A stretch of DNA of 64,000 bases from the NCBI GenBank assembly GCA_023428465.1, contig JAEYXM010000092.1:1-64000 (forward strand), in the 5' to 3' direction. Within the stretch, counting starts at the first letter, position 1, and each line of letters opens with the position of its first letter. The position numbers and the translations under genes are program-made. Source of the stretch: Actinomycetes bacterium (lineage in GTDB: Bacteria > Actinomycetota > Actinomycetes > Actinomycetales > Cellulomonadaceae). Under the pieces are notes generated by a model that saw only the letters and a list, made by a program, of their open reading frames with translations, searched no databases and was not told the DNA's origin. Below, piece after piece: positions 56,363-63,925 of this stretch.

Positions 56363-56421
56363 GGCATTGCTCCCGGACGGGCCGCGGTGGCAGCCGTGAA
56401 AAAGGCCTGGGATGAGCGTAC

Positions 56422-56434
56422 GTCTCGCCGAGAC
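56422..56434. promoter_or_regulatory. 13-bp inverted repeat upstream of the HMA-TauE gene
   Basis: GTCTCG-C-CGAGAC (56422-56434) is a perfect inverted repeat with one central base, 60 bases before the fusion gene's start. On the minus strand it sits immediately upstream of a TACGCT hexamer (56415-56420) that could be a -10. A metal-responsive operator is possible but unproven. Confidence 0.4.
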
Positions 56435-56610
56435 ACAACCCTTGGGACCAGGGTCGCGGACACGGGTGACGACCCCGACGTCGCGGGCCAGCTCGGCGAA
56501 GAGATCGGCCCGGCCGCGCGGGCCGGCGTGGTGGACGGCCGCTGAGCGCCCCGTCGGGTCACCCGGCCGACCTCTGGACAGCGGGGCCGGGCGAGGGGAT
56601 CGTTTCGTCC

Positions 56611-56829
56611 ATGGGCGACGTCATCGCACTGCCCTTCCCGGGCGCGGTCGCGCTGCCGGACGTGCGTGGTGAGCACCGGGCGCTCCAGGTCACCTGGCAC
56701 GAGCGCGACCGCGTGTTCGTCCTGAGCACGTGGCGGTCGGGCGCCTGCGTCTCGAGCGTTCACCTGTCCCGTGCTGCGGCGGCGCAGCTCGTCGCCACGA
56801 TCGCGGACGGACTGGCCGAGGGAGGTTGA
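56611..56829 (+). CDS. Small protein of unknown function (72 residues)
   Basis: A compact 72-residue soluble protein: GDVIALPFPGAVALPDV, then beta-like strands LQVTWHERDRVFVLSTWRSGACVSSVHLS, then a helix AAAAQLVATIADGLAEGG. The strand-strand-helix pattern is regular, and codon use matches the neighbours. I do not recognise the family. No good ribosome site is seen before the ATG. It stands alone between the copper gene and the tRNA. Confidence 0.6.
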   Translation: MGDVIALPFPGAVALPDVRGEHRALQVTWHERDRVFVLSTWRSGACVSSVHLSRAAAAQLVATIADGLAEGG

Positions 56830-56843
56830 CGGGTCTGCTCTGC

Positions 56844-56886
56844 GGGACGCGCGTCCCGGCGTCGGCGTGCGCTGTCGGCGTGCGCT
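56844..56886. repeat. Palindrome and 13-bp tandem repeat after the 72-residue gene
   Basis: GGGACGCGCGTCCC (56844-56857) is a perfect 14-base palindrome. It is followed by two head-to-tail copies of GTCGGCGTGCGCT (56861-56873 and 56874-56886). The palindrome could be a short terminator; the repeats have no obvious role. Confidence 0.6.
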
Positions 56887-56982
56887 GCAGGGTGGCCGTC
56901 GGTCGTCGGACGGGAGCAGGGTGCGGGCCGGGTGACGGACCGTCGTGGCACCGCGGGCCGCTCGTGCGGTCGTCGTGCTAGG

Positions 56983-57059
56983 TGGTGCCCCGAGGGGGAT
57001 TCGAACCCCCACTGGATCGGGTTTGAGCCGAACGCCTCTGCCAGTTGGGCTATCGGGGC
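56983..57059 (-). tRNA. Atypical tRNA with CAA anticodon (class I body, CCA encoded)
   Basis: The minus strand folds into a cloverleaf: acceptor GCCCCGA/TCGGGGC, D arm starting GCCC, anticodon arm with loop CTCAAAC (anticodon CAA, UUG Leu), a 5-base variable loop CCAGT and a GGGGG/CCCCC T stem with TTCGAAT. The discriminator is A56986 and CCA is encoded (56985-56983). The body is 74 nt. Leucine tRNAs normally have a long variable arm, which is missing, and the first anticodon-stem pair is U-U. It would probably be labelled tRNA-Leu by anticodon, but its charging identity is uncertain. Confidence 0.8.
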
Positions 57060-57117
57060 GAACCGGTCCATGGGCAGTGCGTCACTGCTGGCCCGGGTCG
57101 CCACTAGGCTAGCGCCC

Positions 57118-57804
57118 GTGACACAGGACGACGCCAAGCCCAGCACGCAGCCGGCCGCCGTGGAGTTGCCCACGGAGGCGGGCACCCCCGCACCCGAGGA
57201 CACGCCCGCGGCGACCCGCGGCGCACCCGTCCGCCGCGCGCTCGTCGTGGAGGACGAGGCCCTCATCCGCATGGACGTGGTCGAGTCGCTGAAGGAGGGC
57301 GGCTTCGAGGTCGTCGGGGAGGCCGGTGACGGCGAGGCCGGCGTACGGCTCGCCCTCGAGCTCCGTCCGGACGTTGTGGTCATGGACGTGAAGATGCCCG
57401 TGATGGACGGCATCACGGCCGCGGAGAAGATCGTCAAGGAGCGGGCCGCGGCCGTCGTGCTCCTGACGGCGTTCTCGCAGAAGGAGCTCGTCGAGCGGGC
57501 CCGGGACGCCGGCGCCATGGCCTACGTCATCAAGCCCTTCAGTCCGGCGGACCTGCTGCCCGCGGTCGAGATCGCGATCTCCCGCTACAGCGAGATCACG
57601 GCCCTGGAGTCCGAGGTCGCGGACCTGGCCGAGCGCTTCGAGACGCGCAAGCGGGTCGATCGCGCCAAGGGCCTCCTCATGACGAAGATGGGGCTCACGG
57701 AGCCGGACGCGTTCCGGTGGATCCAGAAGACCTCGATGGACCGCCGGCTCACCATGCGCGAGGTGGCCGACGCGGTGATCGAGCAGGTCGGCGGCGCTTC
57801 CTGA
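57118..57804 (+). CDS. pdtaR: ANTAR-domain response regulator PdtaR
   Basis: A 228-residue RNA-binding response regulator like mycobacterial Rv1626. A disordered ~38-residue N-terminus precedes a receiver domain: acidic pocket ALVVEDEALI, phospho-acceptor Asp in VVMDVKMPVMDG, Thr in VLLTAF and Lys in VIKPF. A coiled linker follows, then the ANTAR domain (RVDRAKGLLMTKMGLTEPDAFRWI). Phosphorylated PdtaR prevents termination by binding paired hexaloop hairpins in target leaders. The partner kinase PdtaS is not in the window. TAGGCT (57105-57110) ends 7 bases before the GTG. Confidence 0.94.
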   Translation: MTQDDAKPSTQPAAVELPTEAGTPAPEDTPAATRGAPVRRALVVEDEALIRMDVVESLKEGGFEVVGEAGDGEAGVRLALELRPDVVVMDVKMPVMDGITAAEKIVKERAAAVVLLTAFSQKELVERARDAGAMAYVIKPFSPADLLPAVEIAISRYSEITALESEVADLAERFETRKRVDRAKGLLMTKMGLTEPDAFRWIQKTSMDRRLTMREVADAVIEQVGGAS

Positions 57805-58030
57805 CGCACCCCGCGCGGGTCGGCCAGGGATCTTCCCGGCCGCCCGTCGACGCCGTCGAGCACCCGTTCTGACACCCCGTCAGGGGCCGGTTCGGCCTGC
57901 CCGAAATGCCCGGATCGTATGAATGTGTTCCTGTCCCTTCCGCTGCACGGCCGGGGCGGGCTATCGTCACCAGAGGTCCCCCCGCGAGTGGTTGATCGCG
58001 GCCCGTTTCGTCGCCGAAGGAGGCAGCCCC

Positions 58031-58693
58031 GTGCGTCCTGGCATCGAGGTCCGATCGATCCGACCGGCTGACGTGGACGCACTCGTGCAGTTGTGCCTCG
58101 CAGCGCGCCGCGAGACCTGGGCGGGGCCCCAGGTGTGCAGCGCGGACCCGGGGACCGTCGCCAGCCAGATCGGTGCGCTGGCCGGGATGCCCGGCGGCAC
58201 GGTCCTCGTGGCCAGCGCGGACGGCGGGGTGGTGGGCGTCCTGCTCGCCCGCGTCATCGGGCCCAACGCCTTCACCGACGACGTCACGATGGTGATCGAG
58301 GCGGTCTACGTGGCGTCCGGCCACCGGCGCAAGGGCGTGGGCCACGCGCTCATGCAGGTCGTGACCGAGCTCGCGATCGTCGCGGGTGCCGATCAGGTCT
58401 TCGCTGCGCCCATCCCGGGCGCGCGGGGCATGCAGCGCTTCTTCGTCCGGCTGGGCTTCGTCCCGGCCGCCGCGCACCGCGTGATCGCCACCTCGGCCCT
58501 GCACCGCCGGCTCACAGCCGACTCCCAGAGCCGCACGGGTGCCCGCGCGGTCGAGGAGCTGATCGCCCGCCGGCGTCAGTCCCGGGCGGAGGTCGCCCCG
58601 GACCCCGAGACCGCGCGCGGCTCGATCACCAGGCACGTGAGCCGGGCGGTGCACACCCGCCGGGCGCTGGAGTCCTCCACCACGATGTCGTAG
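58031..58693 (+). CDS. GNAT-family N-acetyltransferase
   Basis: A 220-residue protein with one GNAT domain (residues ~5-160): EVRSIRPADVDALVQLCLA, central strand VMVIEAVYV-like region (TMVIEAVYVASGHRRKGVGHALM), whose RRKGVGHA binds the acetyl-CoA pyrophosphate, and FFVRLGFVPAAAHRVI. The C-terminal ~50 residues are basic and polar. The substrate is unknown. AAGGAGG (58017-58023) lies 7 bases before the GTG; upstream in-frame starts are not supported. Its end overlaps the convergent thioesterase gene by 118 bases. Confidence 0.85.
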   Translation: MRPGIEVRSIRPADVDALVQLCLAARRETWAGPQVCSADPGTVASQIGALAGMPGGTVLVASADGGVVGVLLARVIGPNAFTDDVTMVIEAVYVASGHRRKGVGHALMQVVTELAIVAGADQVFAAPIPGARGMQRFFVRLGFVPAAAHRVIATSALHRRLTADSQSRTGARAVEELIARRRQSRAEVAPDPETARGSITRHVSRAVHTRRALESSTTMS

Positions 58694-59043
58694 GTCGCCG
58701 TCGTCGACCCGAGGTGGACCGCGGTCGCGGTCCCGGTGACGAGGCCCTCGCGCACACCGCGATGGTGCGACGCGTTGACCTCGACCCCGACCGCCTGGCG
58801 GCCCTCGCCCGCGTGCAGCGCCGCGGCGTAGGAGCCCAGGGTCTCCGCGAGCGCCACCGATGCCCCGCCGTGGAGGAGCCCGTAGGGCTGCGTGTTGCCT
58901 GCCACAGGCATGGTGCCGACGACGCGCGTCGGGGACGCCTCGAGCAGCTCGATGCCCAGGCGTTCGACGAGTCCACCCGCTCCCATGCTGCGCAGGGCCT
59001 CGAGGAACGCAGGGTCGGCGGGGCTCGGTCCGGTGTCGGTCAT
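58576..59043 (-). CDS. Hotdog-fold thioesterase (PaaI family)
   Basis: A 155-residue acyl-CoA thioesterase. The PaaI signature NTQPYGLLHGGASVALAET contains the catalytic His-Gly-Gly and the following helix; GVEVNASHHRGVREG is the second conserved strand pair. The substrate is likely a short or aromatic acyl-CoA. The last ~15 residues after the fold overlap the GNAT gene on the other strand. The ATG lies 19 bases from the divergent polA GTG. CAACCT (59051-59056, minus strand) ends 7 bases before it and overlaps the polA -10. Confidence 0.9.
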   Translation of the reverse strand: MTDTGPSPADPAFLEALRSMGAGGLVERLGIELLEASPTRVVGTMPVAGNTQPYGLLHGGASVALAETLGSYAAALHAGEGRQAVGVEVNASHHRGVREGLVTGTATAVHLGSTTATYDIVVEDSSARRVCTARLTCLVIEPRAVSGSGATSARD

Positions 59044-59049
59044 GCCCAC

Positions 59050-59056
59050 TAGGTTG
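59050..59056. promoter_or_regulatory. Overlapping divergent -10 elements, polA / thioesterase
   Basis: TAGGTT (59050-59055, plus) ends 7 bases before the polA GTG. CAACCT (59051-59056, minus) ends 7 bases before the thioesterase ATG. The two hexamers share five base pairs, so RNA polymerase could open only one direction at a time. Confidence 0.55.
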
Positions 59057-59062
59057 GCACCC

Positions 59063-61747
59063 GTGACGGACACGGCGCGACCCCGACCCCTCCTGCTCCT
59101 GGTCGACGGGCACTCCATGGCCTACCGGGCGTTCTTCGCCCTGCCTGCGGAGAACTTCTCGACGTCGACAGGTCAGACGACCAACGCCGTCTACGGCTTC
59201 ACGTCCATGCTGGCGAACCTGCTGCGCGACGAGGCGCCCACGCACGTCGGCGTGGCGTTCGACGTCGGTCGCACCACGTTCCGCACGGAGCAGTACCCCG
59301 CGTACAAGGCCACGCGGGACACGACGCCCCCGGAGTTCGTGGGCCAGGTGCCCCTCATCAAGGAGATCCTCGCGACGCTGCGGATCACCACGGTCGAGCG
59401 GGAGAACTACGAGGCCGACGACGTGATCGCCACCCTCACGCGGCAGGCCGTCACCGCCGGGATGGACGTGCTCGTCTGCACCGGGGACCGGGACGCCCTC
59501 CAGCTCGTGGGAGACCAGGTGACGGTCCTGTACCCGCGCAAGGGCGTCTCGGACCTGGTCCGGTTCACGCCGGACGCGGTCGAGGAGAAGTACGGCGTCC
59601 CGCCGCAGCGCTACCCGGACCTCGCCGCGCTCGTCGGCGAGTCGAGCGACAACCTGCCGGGCGTGCCCGGCGTCGGGCCCAAGACGGCCGCCAAGTGGAT
59701 CACGGCCTACGGAGGGCTGGACGGGGTCCTGGCGGCTGCGGCGGGCATCACCGGCAAGGCGGGGGAGAGCCTGCGGGCCAACCTCGACCAGGTGCGGCTC
59801 AACCGCCAGCTCAACGCGGCGGTCGAGGACCTGGCCCTCGAGGTCGGCGTGGCGGACCTGGCGACCCGCGCGTGGGACCGCGAGGCCATGCACCGCGTGT
59901 TCGACGCGCTCGAGTTCCGGACGCTGCGCGAGCGGCTCCTCGCGATGGTCCCGGAGGATCGCGGTGAGGCGGAGGGCTTCGACCTGGAGGTGCTCGCCCT
60001 CCCGCGCGGAACGCTCGGGGCCTGGCTGGCGGAGCGCTCGGGAGCGGTCCTCGCCCTGGACGTGAGCGGGCGAGGCACGCCGGCGCGCGGGGACGCGTGG
60101 GCCCTGGCGATCGCCGACGCCGGTACGCAGGCCGTGACGGTGGACCTCACCGACATCGGCCCGGAGGACGAGGCGGCACTGGTCGCCTGGCTCGCCGACC
60201 CTGCCCGGCCCAAGTCCCTGCACGGCGCGAAGGATGCCTGGCACGCGCTGCAGGGCCGTGGTCTGGCGCTCGAGGGCGTCGTCTTCGACACGCTCGTTGC
60301 GTCGTACCTGTGCCACCCCGACCAGCGCTCCTACGACCTGGCGGATCTCGCGGTGCGACACCTGCACCGCGAGCTGCGTACCGCGGGCGACAGCGGCGGG
60401 GCGGCCCAGGGGGCGTTCGACCTCGACCTGGACGGCGGCGTCGACCGCACCGGCGGGATCCGGGCCGCCGCGGTCGCAGAGCTGACGGACGTGCTGGGCG
60501 CAGCCTTGGACGACCGGGGCGCCCGGCACCTGCTCGACGACGTCGAGCTCCCGCTGGTGAGCGTCCTGGCGGAGATGGAGCGCACGGGGATCGCGGCCGA
60601 CGTCGAGCGGCTCGCCGACCTCGAGCGCGACTTCGCCGCAGCAGTGACCGACGCCGCGTCGGAGGCGTACGCGGTGATCGGACGCGACGTGAACCTGGGC
60701 TCGCCCAAGCAGCTCCAGGAGATCCTCTTCGACCAGCTCGGCATGCCGAAGACGAAGAAGATCAAGACGGGGTACACGACGGACGCGGCCGCGCTCACCG
60801 AGCTCTTCGAGCGCACCCAGCACCCGTTCCTGGCGCACCTGCTCGCGCACCGTGACGCGTCGCGGCTGCGTCAGACGGTGGAGGGTCTGCTGCGCTCGGT
60901 GGCCACGGACGGCCGGATCCACACGACGTACCTGCAGACCATCGCCGCGACTGGCCGGATCTCCTCGACCGAGCCGAACCTGCAGAACATCCCCATCCGC
61001 ACGGAGGCCGGGCGACGGATCCGCGAGGCGTTCGTCGTCGGGCAGGGCTTCGAGACGCTGCTGACGGCGGACTACAGCCAGATCGAGATGCGCATCATGG
61101 CGCACCTGTCGGGCGACGCGGGCCTCATCGAGGCGTTCCGGTCGGGCGAGGACCTGCACTCGTACGTGGCCTCGCGGGTGTTCGGCGTGGCGACGGATGC
61201 GGTGACACCCGCGATGCGCTCCAAGATCAAGGCGATGTCCTACGGCCTGGCGTACGGGCTGTCCTCGTTCGGCCTGTCGAAGCAGCTGAGCATCTCCGTG
61301 GGTGAGGCGTCCGAGCTCATGGACGACTACTTCGCGCGCTTCGGCGGCGTGCGGACCTACCTCGCGGGTGTCGTCGACGAGGCACGGCGCACCGGGTACA
61401 CCGCAACCATCCTCGGGCGCCGCCGCTACCTGCCGGACCTGACGAGCGACAACCGGCAGCGCCGCGACATGGCGGAGCGCATGGCCCTCAATGCCCCGAT
61501 CCAGGGCAGCGCAGCCGACCTCATCAAGGTGGCGATGCTCGGGGTCGCACGCGGTCTCCGGGACGGCGGTCTGCGCTCCCGCATGCTGCTCCAGGTCCAC
61601 GACGAGCTCGTGCTCGAGGTCGCACCGGGGGAGCGGGATGCCGTCGAGACGCTCGTGCGGTCGGAGATGGCGTCCGCGGGTGACCTGGCCGTCCCGTTGG
61701 ACGTCTCGGTCGGGACGGGTCGCAGCTGGCACGACGCCGGGCACTGA
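59063..61747 (+). CDS. polA: DNA polymerase I
   Basis: An 894-residue repair/replication polymerase. Residues ~10-305 are the 5'-nuclease (VDGHSMAYRAFFALP, YEADDVIATL, GDRDALQL, GVPGVGPKTAAKW). The middle 3'-5' exonuclease-like domain lacks the DxE acid pair (VLALDVSG instead), so it is predicted inactive, as in other actinobacteria. The polymerase domain is intact: ATGRISSTEPNLQNIP, motif A ADYSQIEMR, motif B KAMSYGLAYG, motif C QVHDELVLEV. TAGGTT ends 7 bases before the GTG start, with no ribosome site. Confidence 0.97.
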   Translation: MTDTARPRPLLLLVDGHSMAYRAFFALPAENFSTSTGQTTNAVYGFTSMLANLLRDEAPTHVGVAFDVGRTTFRTEQYPAYKATRDTTPPEFVGQVPLIKEILATLRITTVERENYEADDVIATLTRQAVTAGMDVLVCTGDRDALQLVGDQVTVLYPRKGVSDLVRFTPDAVEEKYGVPPQRYPDLAALVGESSDNLPGVPGVGPKTAAKWITAYGGLDGVLAAAAGITGKAGESLRANLDQVRLNRQLNAAVEDLALEVGVADLATRAWDREAMHRVFDALEFRTLRERLLAMVPEDRGEAEGFDLEVLALPRGTLGAWLAERSGAVLALDVSGRGTPARGDAWALAIADAGTQAVTVDLTDIGPEDEAALVAWLADPARPKSLHGAKDAWHALQGRGLALEGVVFDTLVASYLCHPDQRSYDLADLAVRHLHRELRTAGDSGGAAQGAFDLDLDGGVDRTGGIRAAAVAELTDVLGAALDDRGARHLLDDVELPLVSVLAEMERTGIAADVERLADLERDFAAAVTDAASEAYAVIGRDVNLGSPKQLQEILFDQLGMPKTKKIKTGYTTDAAALTELFERTQHPFLAHLLAHRDASRLRQTVEGLLRSVATDGRIHTTYLQTIAATGRISSTEPNLQNIPIRTEAGRRIREAFVVGQGFETLLTADYSQIEMRIMAHLSGDAGLIEAFRSGEDLHSYVASRVFGVATDAVTPAMRSKIKAMSYGLAYGLSSFGLSKQLSISVGEASELMDDYFARFGGVRTYLAGVVDEARRTGYTATILGRRRYLPDLTSDNRQRRDMAERMALNAPIQGSAADLIKVAMLGVARGLRDGGLRSRMLLQVHDELVLEVAPGERDAVETLVRSEMASAGDLAVPLDVSVGTGRSWHDAGH

Positions 61748-61806
61748 CCGCTCGGGCACCGGCGGATCGGTACCTAGTCGGAGACCGCCCGGGGGACCCT
61801 CCCCGT

Positions 61807-62670
61807 TCAGGCCGCCCGCGGGTCCAGGCGGCAGACGAAGATCGCCGTGCTAGGCAGGGACGCCCCGCGCACCGGGCCCCAGCCGCCCCACACCCGGTCG
61901 TGCCCGGCGGGCCACTCCGGCTCGATCAGAGCGAGCAGGTGGAACCCGGCAGCGGTCAGGTCCGCGACGTGGTCGCCGACCGTGCGGTGGTGCTCGGCGT
62001 AGGTGAGGCGACCGGCGTCGTCGGTCTCGACGTAGGGGCGGCGGTCGAAGTACGAGCGGGTGGCGCGCAGGCCGGCCTCGGACGGGTCGTCCGGGAAGGC
62101 CCAGCGCAGGGGGTGCGTGACGGAGAAGACCCACCGTCCGCCGGGCACGAGCACGCGCGCGACCTCGCGGTGCACGGCCGCGGCGTCGGCGACGAACGGC
62201 AGAGCCCCGAAGGAGGTGAAGACGACGTCGAACGACCCGCGGGCGAAGGGCAGGGCCCGCGCGTCGGCCTGCACGACGGGGACACGGGTGTGCAGGCGTG
62301 CGTCGATGCGCCTCGCCTGCTCGAGCATCCCGGCCGAGACGTCGGTCGCCACGACGTCGGCGCCGTTGCCCGCGAGCCAGCGGGCGCACTGGGCCGCGCC
62401 CGCGCCGACCTCGAGCACACGGCGCCCGGCGACGTCGCCGAGCAACCGCGCGTCGGACTCCCGCAGCCCCTCCGGGCACCAGCAGAAGTCGGCGTCGCCG
62501 AGGAACTCCCCGTGCTCGGCGACGTACTGGGCGGCGTTCTGGTCCCACCAGGTGTGCCCCGCGTCCACGCCGGGCGGGAGGTCGCGGTAGCCGGCGAACG
62601 CCTGCCCGGCCTCGTACGCGCCGTCCTGCGCGGCGCCGTCGACGGCGTCGAGGCTCTCGTCGCGGCTCAT
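61807..62670 (-). CDS. SAM-dependent methyltransferase
   Basis: A 287-residue class I methyltransferase. The SAM-binding motif I is RRVLEVGAGAAQCARWL, followed by VVATDVSAGML and VQADARALPFARGSFDVVF. The N-terminal ~75 residues contain Trp-rich TWWDQNAAQY and FCWCPEGL elements typical of an actinobacterial subgroup. The substrate is unknown. GGGAGGAG lies just before the ATG at 62670, preferred over an upstream in-frame start. It converges on polA and diverges from pfkA. Confidence 0.87.
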   Translation of the reverse strand: MSRDESLDAVDGAAQDGAYEAGQAFAGYRDLPPGVDAGHTWWDQNAAQYVAEHGEFLGDADFCWCPEGLRESDARLLGDVAGRRVLEVGAGAAQCARWLAGNGADVVATDVSAGMLEQARRIDARLHTRVPVVQADARALPFARGSFDVVFTSFGALPFVADAAAVHREVARVLVPGGRWVFSVTHPLRWAFPDDPSEAGLRATRSYFDRRPYVETDDAGRLTYAEHHRTVGDHVADLTAAGFHLLALIEPEWPAGHDRVWGGWGPVRGASLPSTAIFVCRLDPRAA

Positions 62671-62844
62671 CGGACTCCTCCCGGGCGCGCCCGCGCCGCG
62701 GCAGCCGGTGCGGGACGCTGCCATCCTCCCAGGCCGACGCGGCCGGCCCAGCAGCGAATGGTCGCCCCCGGTCCTAGGCGCTCTCGCTTAGGGTGGGCCC
62801 CGGAACGCGGCTCAGCCCGCCGCGAGCATCACGAAGGAGAGCAC

Positions 62845-63870
62845 GTGCGCATCGGACTTCTCACGGGTGGCGGCGACTGCCCCGGCCTCAACGCGGCGAT
62901 CCGCGCCGTCGTCAAGCACGGCGTCGGCACGCACGGGCACACGATCATCGGCTTCCGGAACGGCTGGAAGGGCGTGGTGGACGGCGACGTCTTCCCGCTC
63001 GAGCGCCAGCACATCCGCAACGTGCTGCCCGTGGGCGGCACGCTGCTCGGCACGGCGCGCTTCCACCCGCACAAGAACGAGGGTGGTCTCGAGGCGGTTC
63101 TGGCGACACTCGAGGCGGAGCGCATCGACGCCCTCATCTGCATCGGTGGCGACGGCACGCTGCACGCCGCGAGCAAGGTCGCCGAGGCCGGCGTCGGCGT
63201 CGTGGCGATCCCGAAGACCATCGACAACGACGTCGAGGGGACGGACCTGTCGATCGGCTTCCACACCGCGGTGAACATCGCGACGGAGGCGATCGACCGG
63301 GTGCACACCACGGCCGAGAGCCACAACCGCGTCATGGTCGTGGAGGTCATGGGCCGGCACTCGGGCTGGATCGCCGTCAACGCCGGCATCGCGGGCGGCG
63401 CCGAGATCGTCCTCACGCCGGAGGAGCCGTTCGACATCGAGCAGGTCGTCAAGTACCTGCGCCACCGACACCGCGCCCACGCCTCGTTCTCCATCGTCGT
63501 GGTCGCCGAGGGTGCCCTGCCGCGCGAGGGCAGCGGCATGGACTACACGACCCAGGTCGGCCCGTTCGGGGAGATCGTCGCGGGCGCGATCAGCGAGGTC
63601 GTGGCACGCGAGATCGAGCAGCGGACGGGGTTCGAGACGCGTGTGACGATCCTCGGCCACGTCCAGCGGGGCGGGTCGCCGACCCCGACCGACCGCATCC
63701 TCGGCAGCCGCTTCGGCGTGGCGGCCATGGACGCCGTCTCGGCGGGGGAGACGGGTGTGATGACGGCACTGCGCGGCGAGCAGGTCGTCACCGTGCCGCT
63801 CGCCGACATCGCGGGCAAGGTGAAGATGGTGCCGGCCGACCTGCTGCGCGCGGCGCGCGTGCTCGCGTAA
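62845..63870 (+). CDS. pfkA: 6-phosphofructokinase
   Basis: A 341-residue PfkA-family kinase forming fructose-1,6-bisphosphate. It begins RIGLLTGGGDCPGLNAAIR, has GGDGTLHAA (Gly at the ATP-determining position), IPKTIDND (Lys at the position usually Lys in PPi enzymes, Gly in E. coli), the catalytic TIDND Asp, MGRHSG and GHVQRGGSPT. This mixed Gly/Lys pair leaves the phosphoryl donor open, with ATP more likely. AAGGAG (62834-62839) lies 5 bases before the GTG. TAGGGT (62789-62794) is a probable -10 giving a ~50-base leader. Confidence 0.94.
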   Translation: MRIGLLTGGGDCPGLNAAIRAVVKHGVGTHGHTIIGFRNGWKGVVDGDVFPLERQHIRNVLPVGGTLLGTARFHPHKNEGGLEAVLATLEAERIDALICIGGDGTLHAASKVAEAGVGVVAIPKTIDNDVEGTDLSIGFHTAVNIATEAIDRVHTTAESHNRVMVVEVMGRHSGWIAVNAGIAGGAEIVLTPEEPFDIEQVVKYLRHRHRAHASFSIVVVAEGALPREGSGMDYTTQVGPFGEIVAGAISEVVAREIEQRTGFETRVTILGHVQRGGSPTPTDRILGSRFGVAAMDAVSAGETGVMTALRGEQVVTVPLADIAGKVKMVPADLLRAARVLA

Positions 63871-63893
63871 CCGACGACGGTCGTTTCCGTCGG
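63871..63893 (+). terminator. Weak hairpin after pfkA
   Basis: CCGACG (63871-63876) pairs with CGTCGG (63888-63893) around an 11-base loop and is followed by CTTTG. It starts right after the pfkA stop. Confidence 0.35.
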
Positions 63894-63895
63894 CT

Positions 63896-63925
63896 TTGAC
63901 CGTCGCTTCCGGCGGCGCCTAGGAT
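63896..63925 (+). promoter_or_regulatory. Promoter reading out of the right edge
   Basis: TTGACC (63896-63901) and TAGGAT (63920-63925) are spaced by 18 bases, a good housekeeping promoter. The gene it drives is beyond the window; no coding start is recognisable in the last 75 bases. Confidence 0.6.

Noticed and set aside
57749..61759. A 1,336-codon minus-strand frame opposite polA
   Set aside because: Shadow of polA and the adjacent genes; the real minus-strand gene there is only the thioesterase.
61790..61805. CGGGG/CCCCG mini-hairpin between polA and the methyltransferase gene
   Set aside because: Only a 5-bp stem with a 6-base loop and no T tract; too weak to call a terminator.
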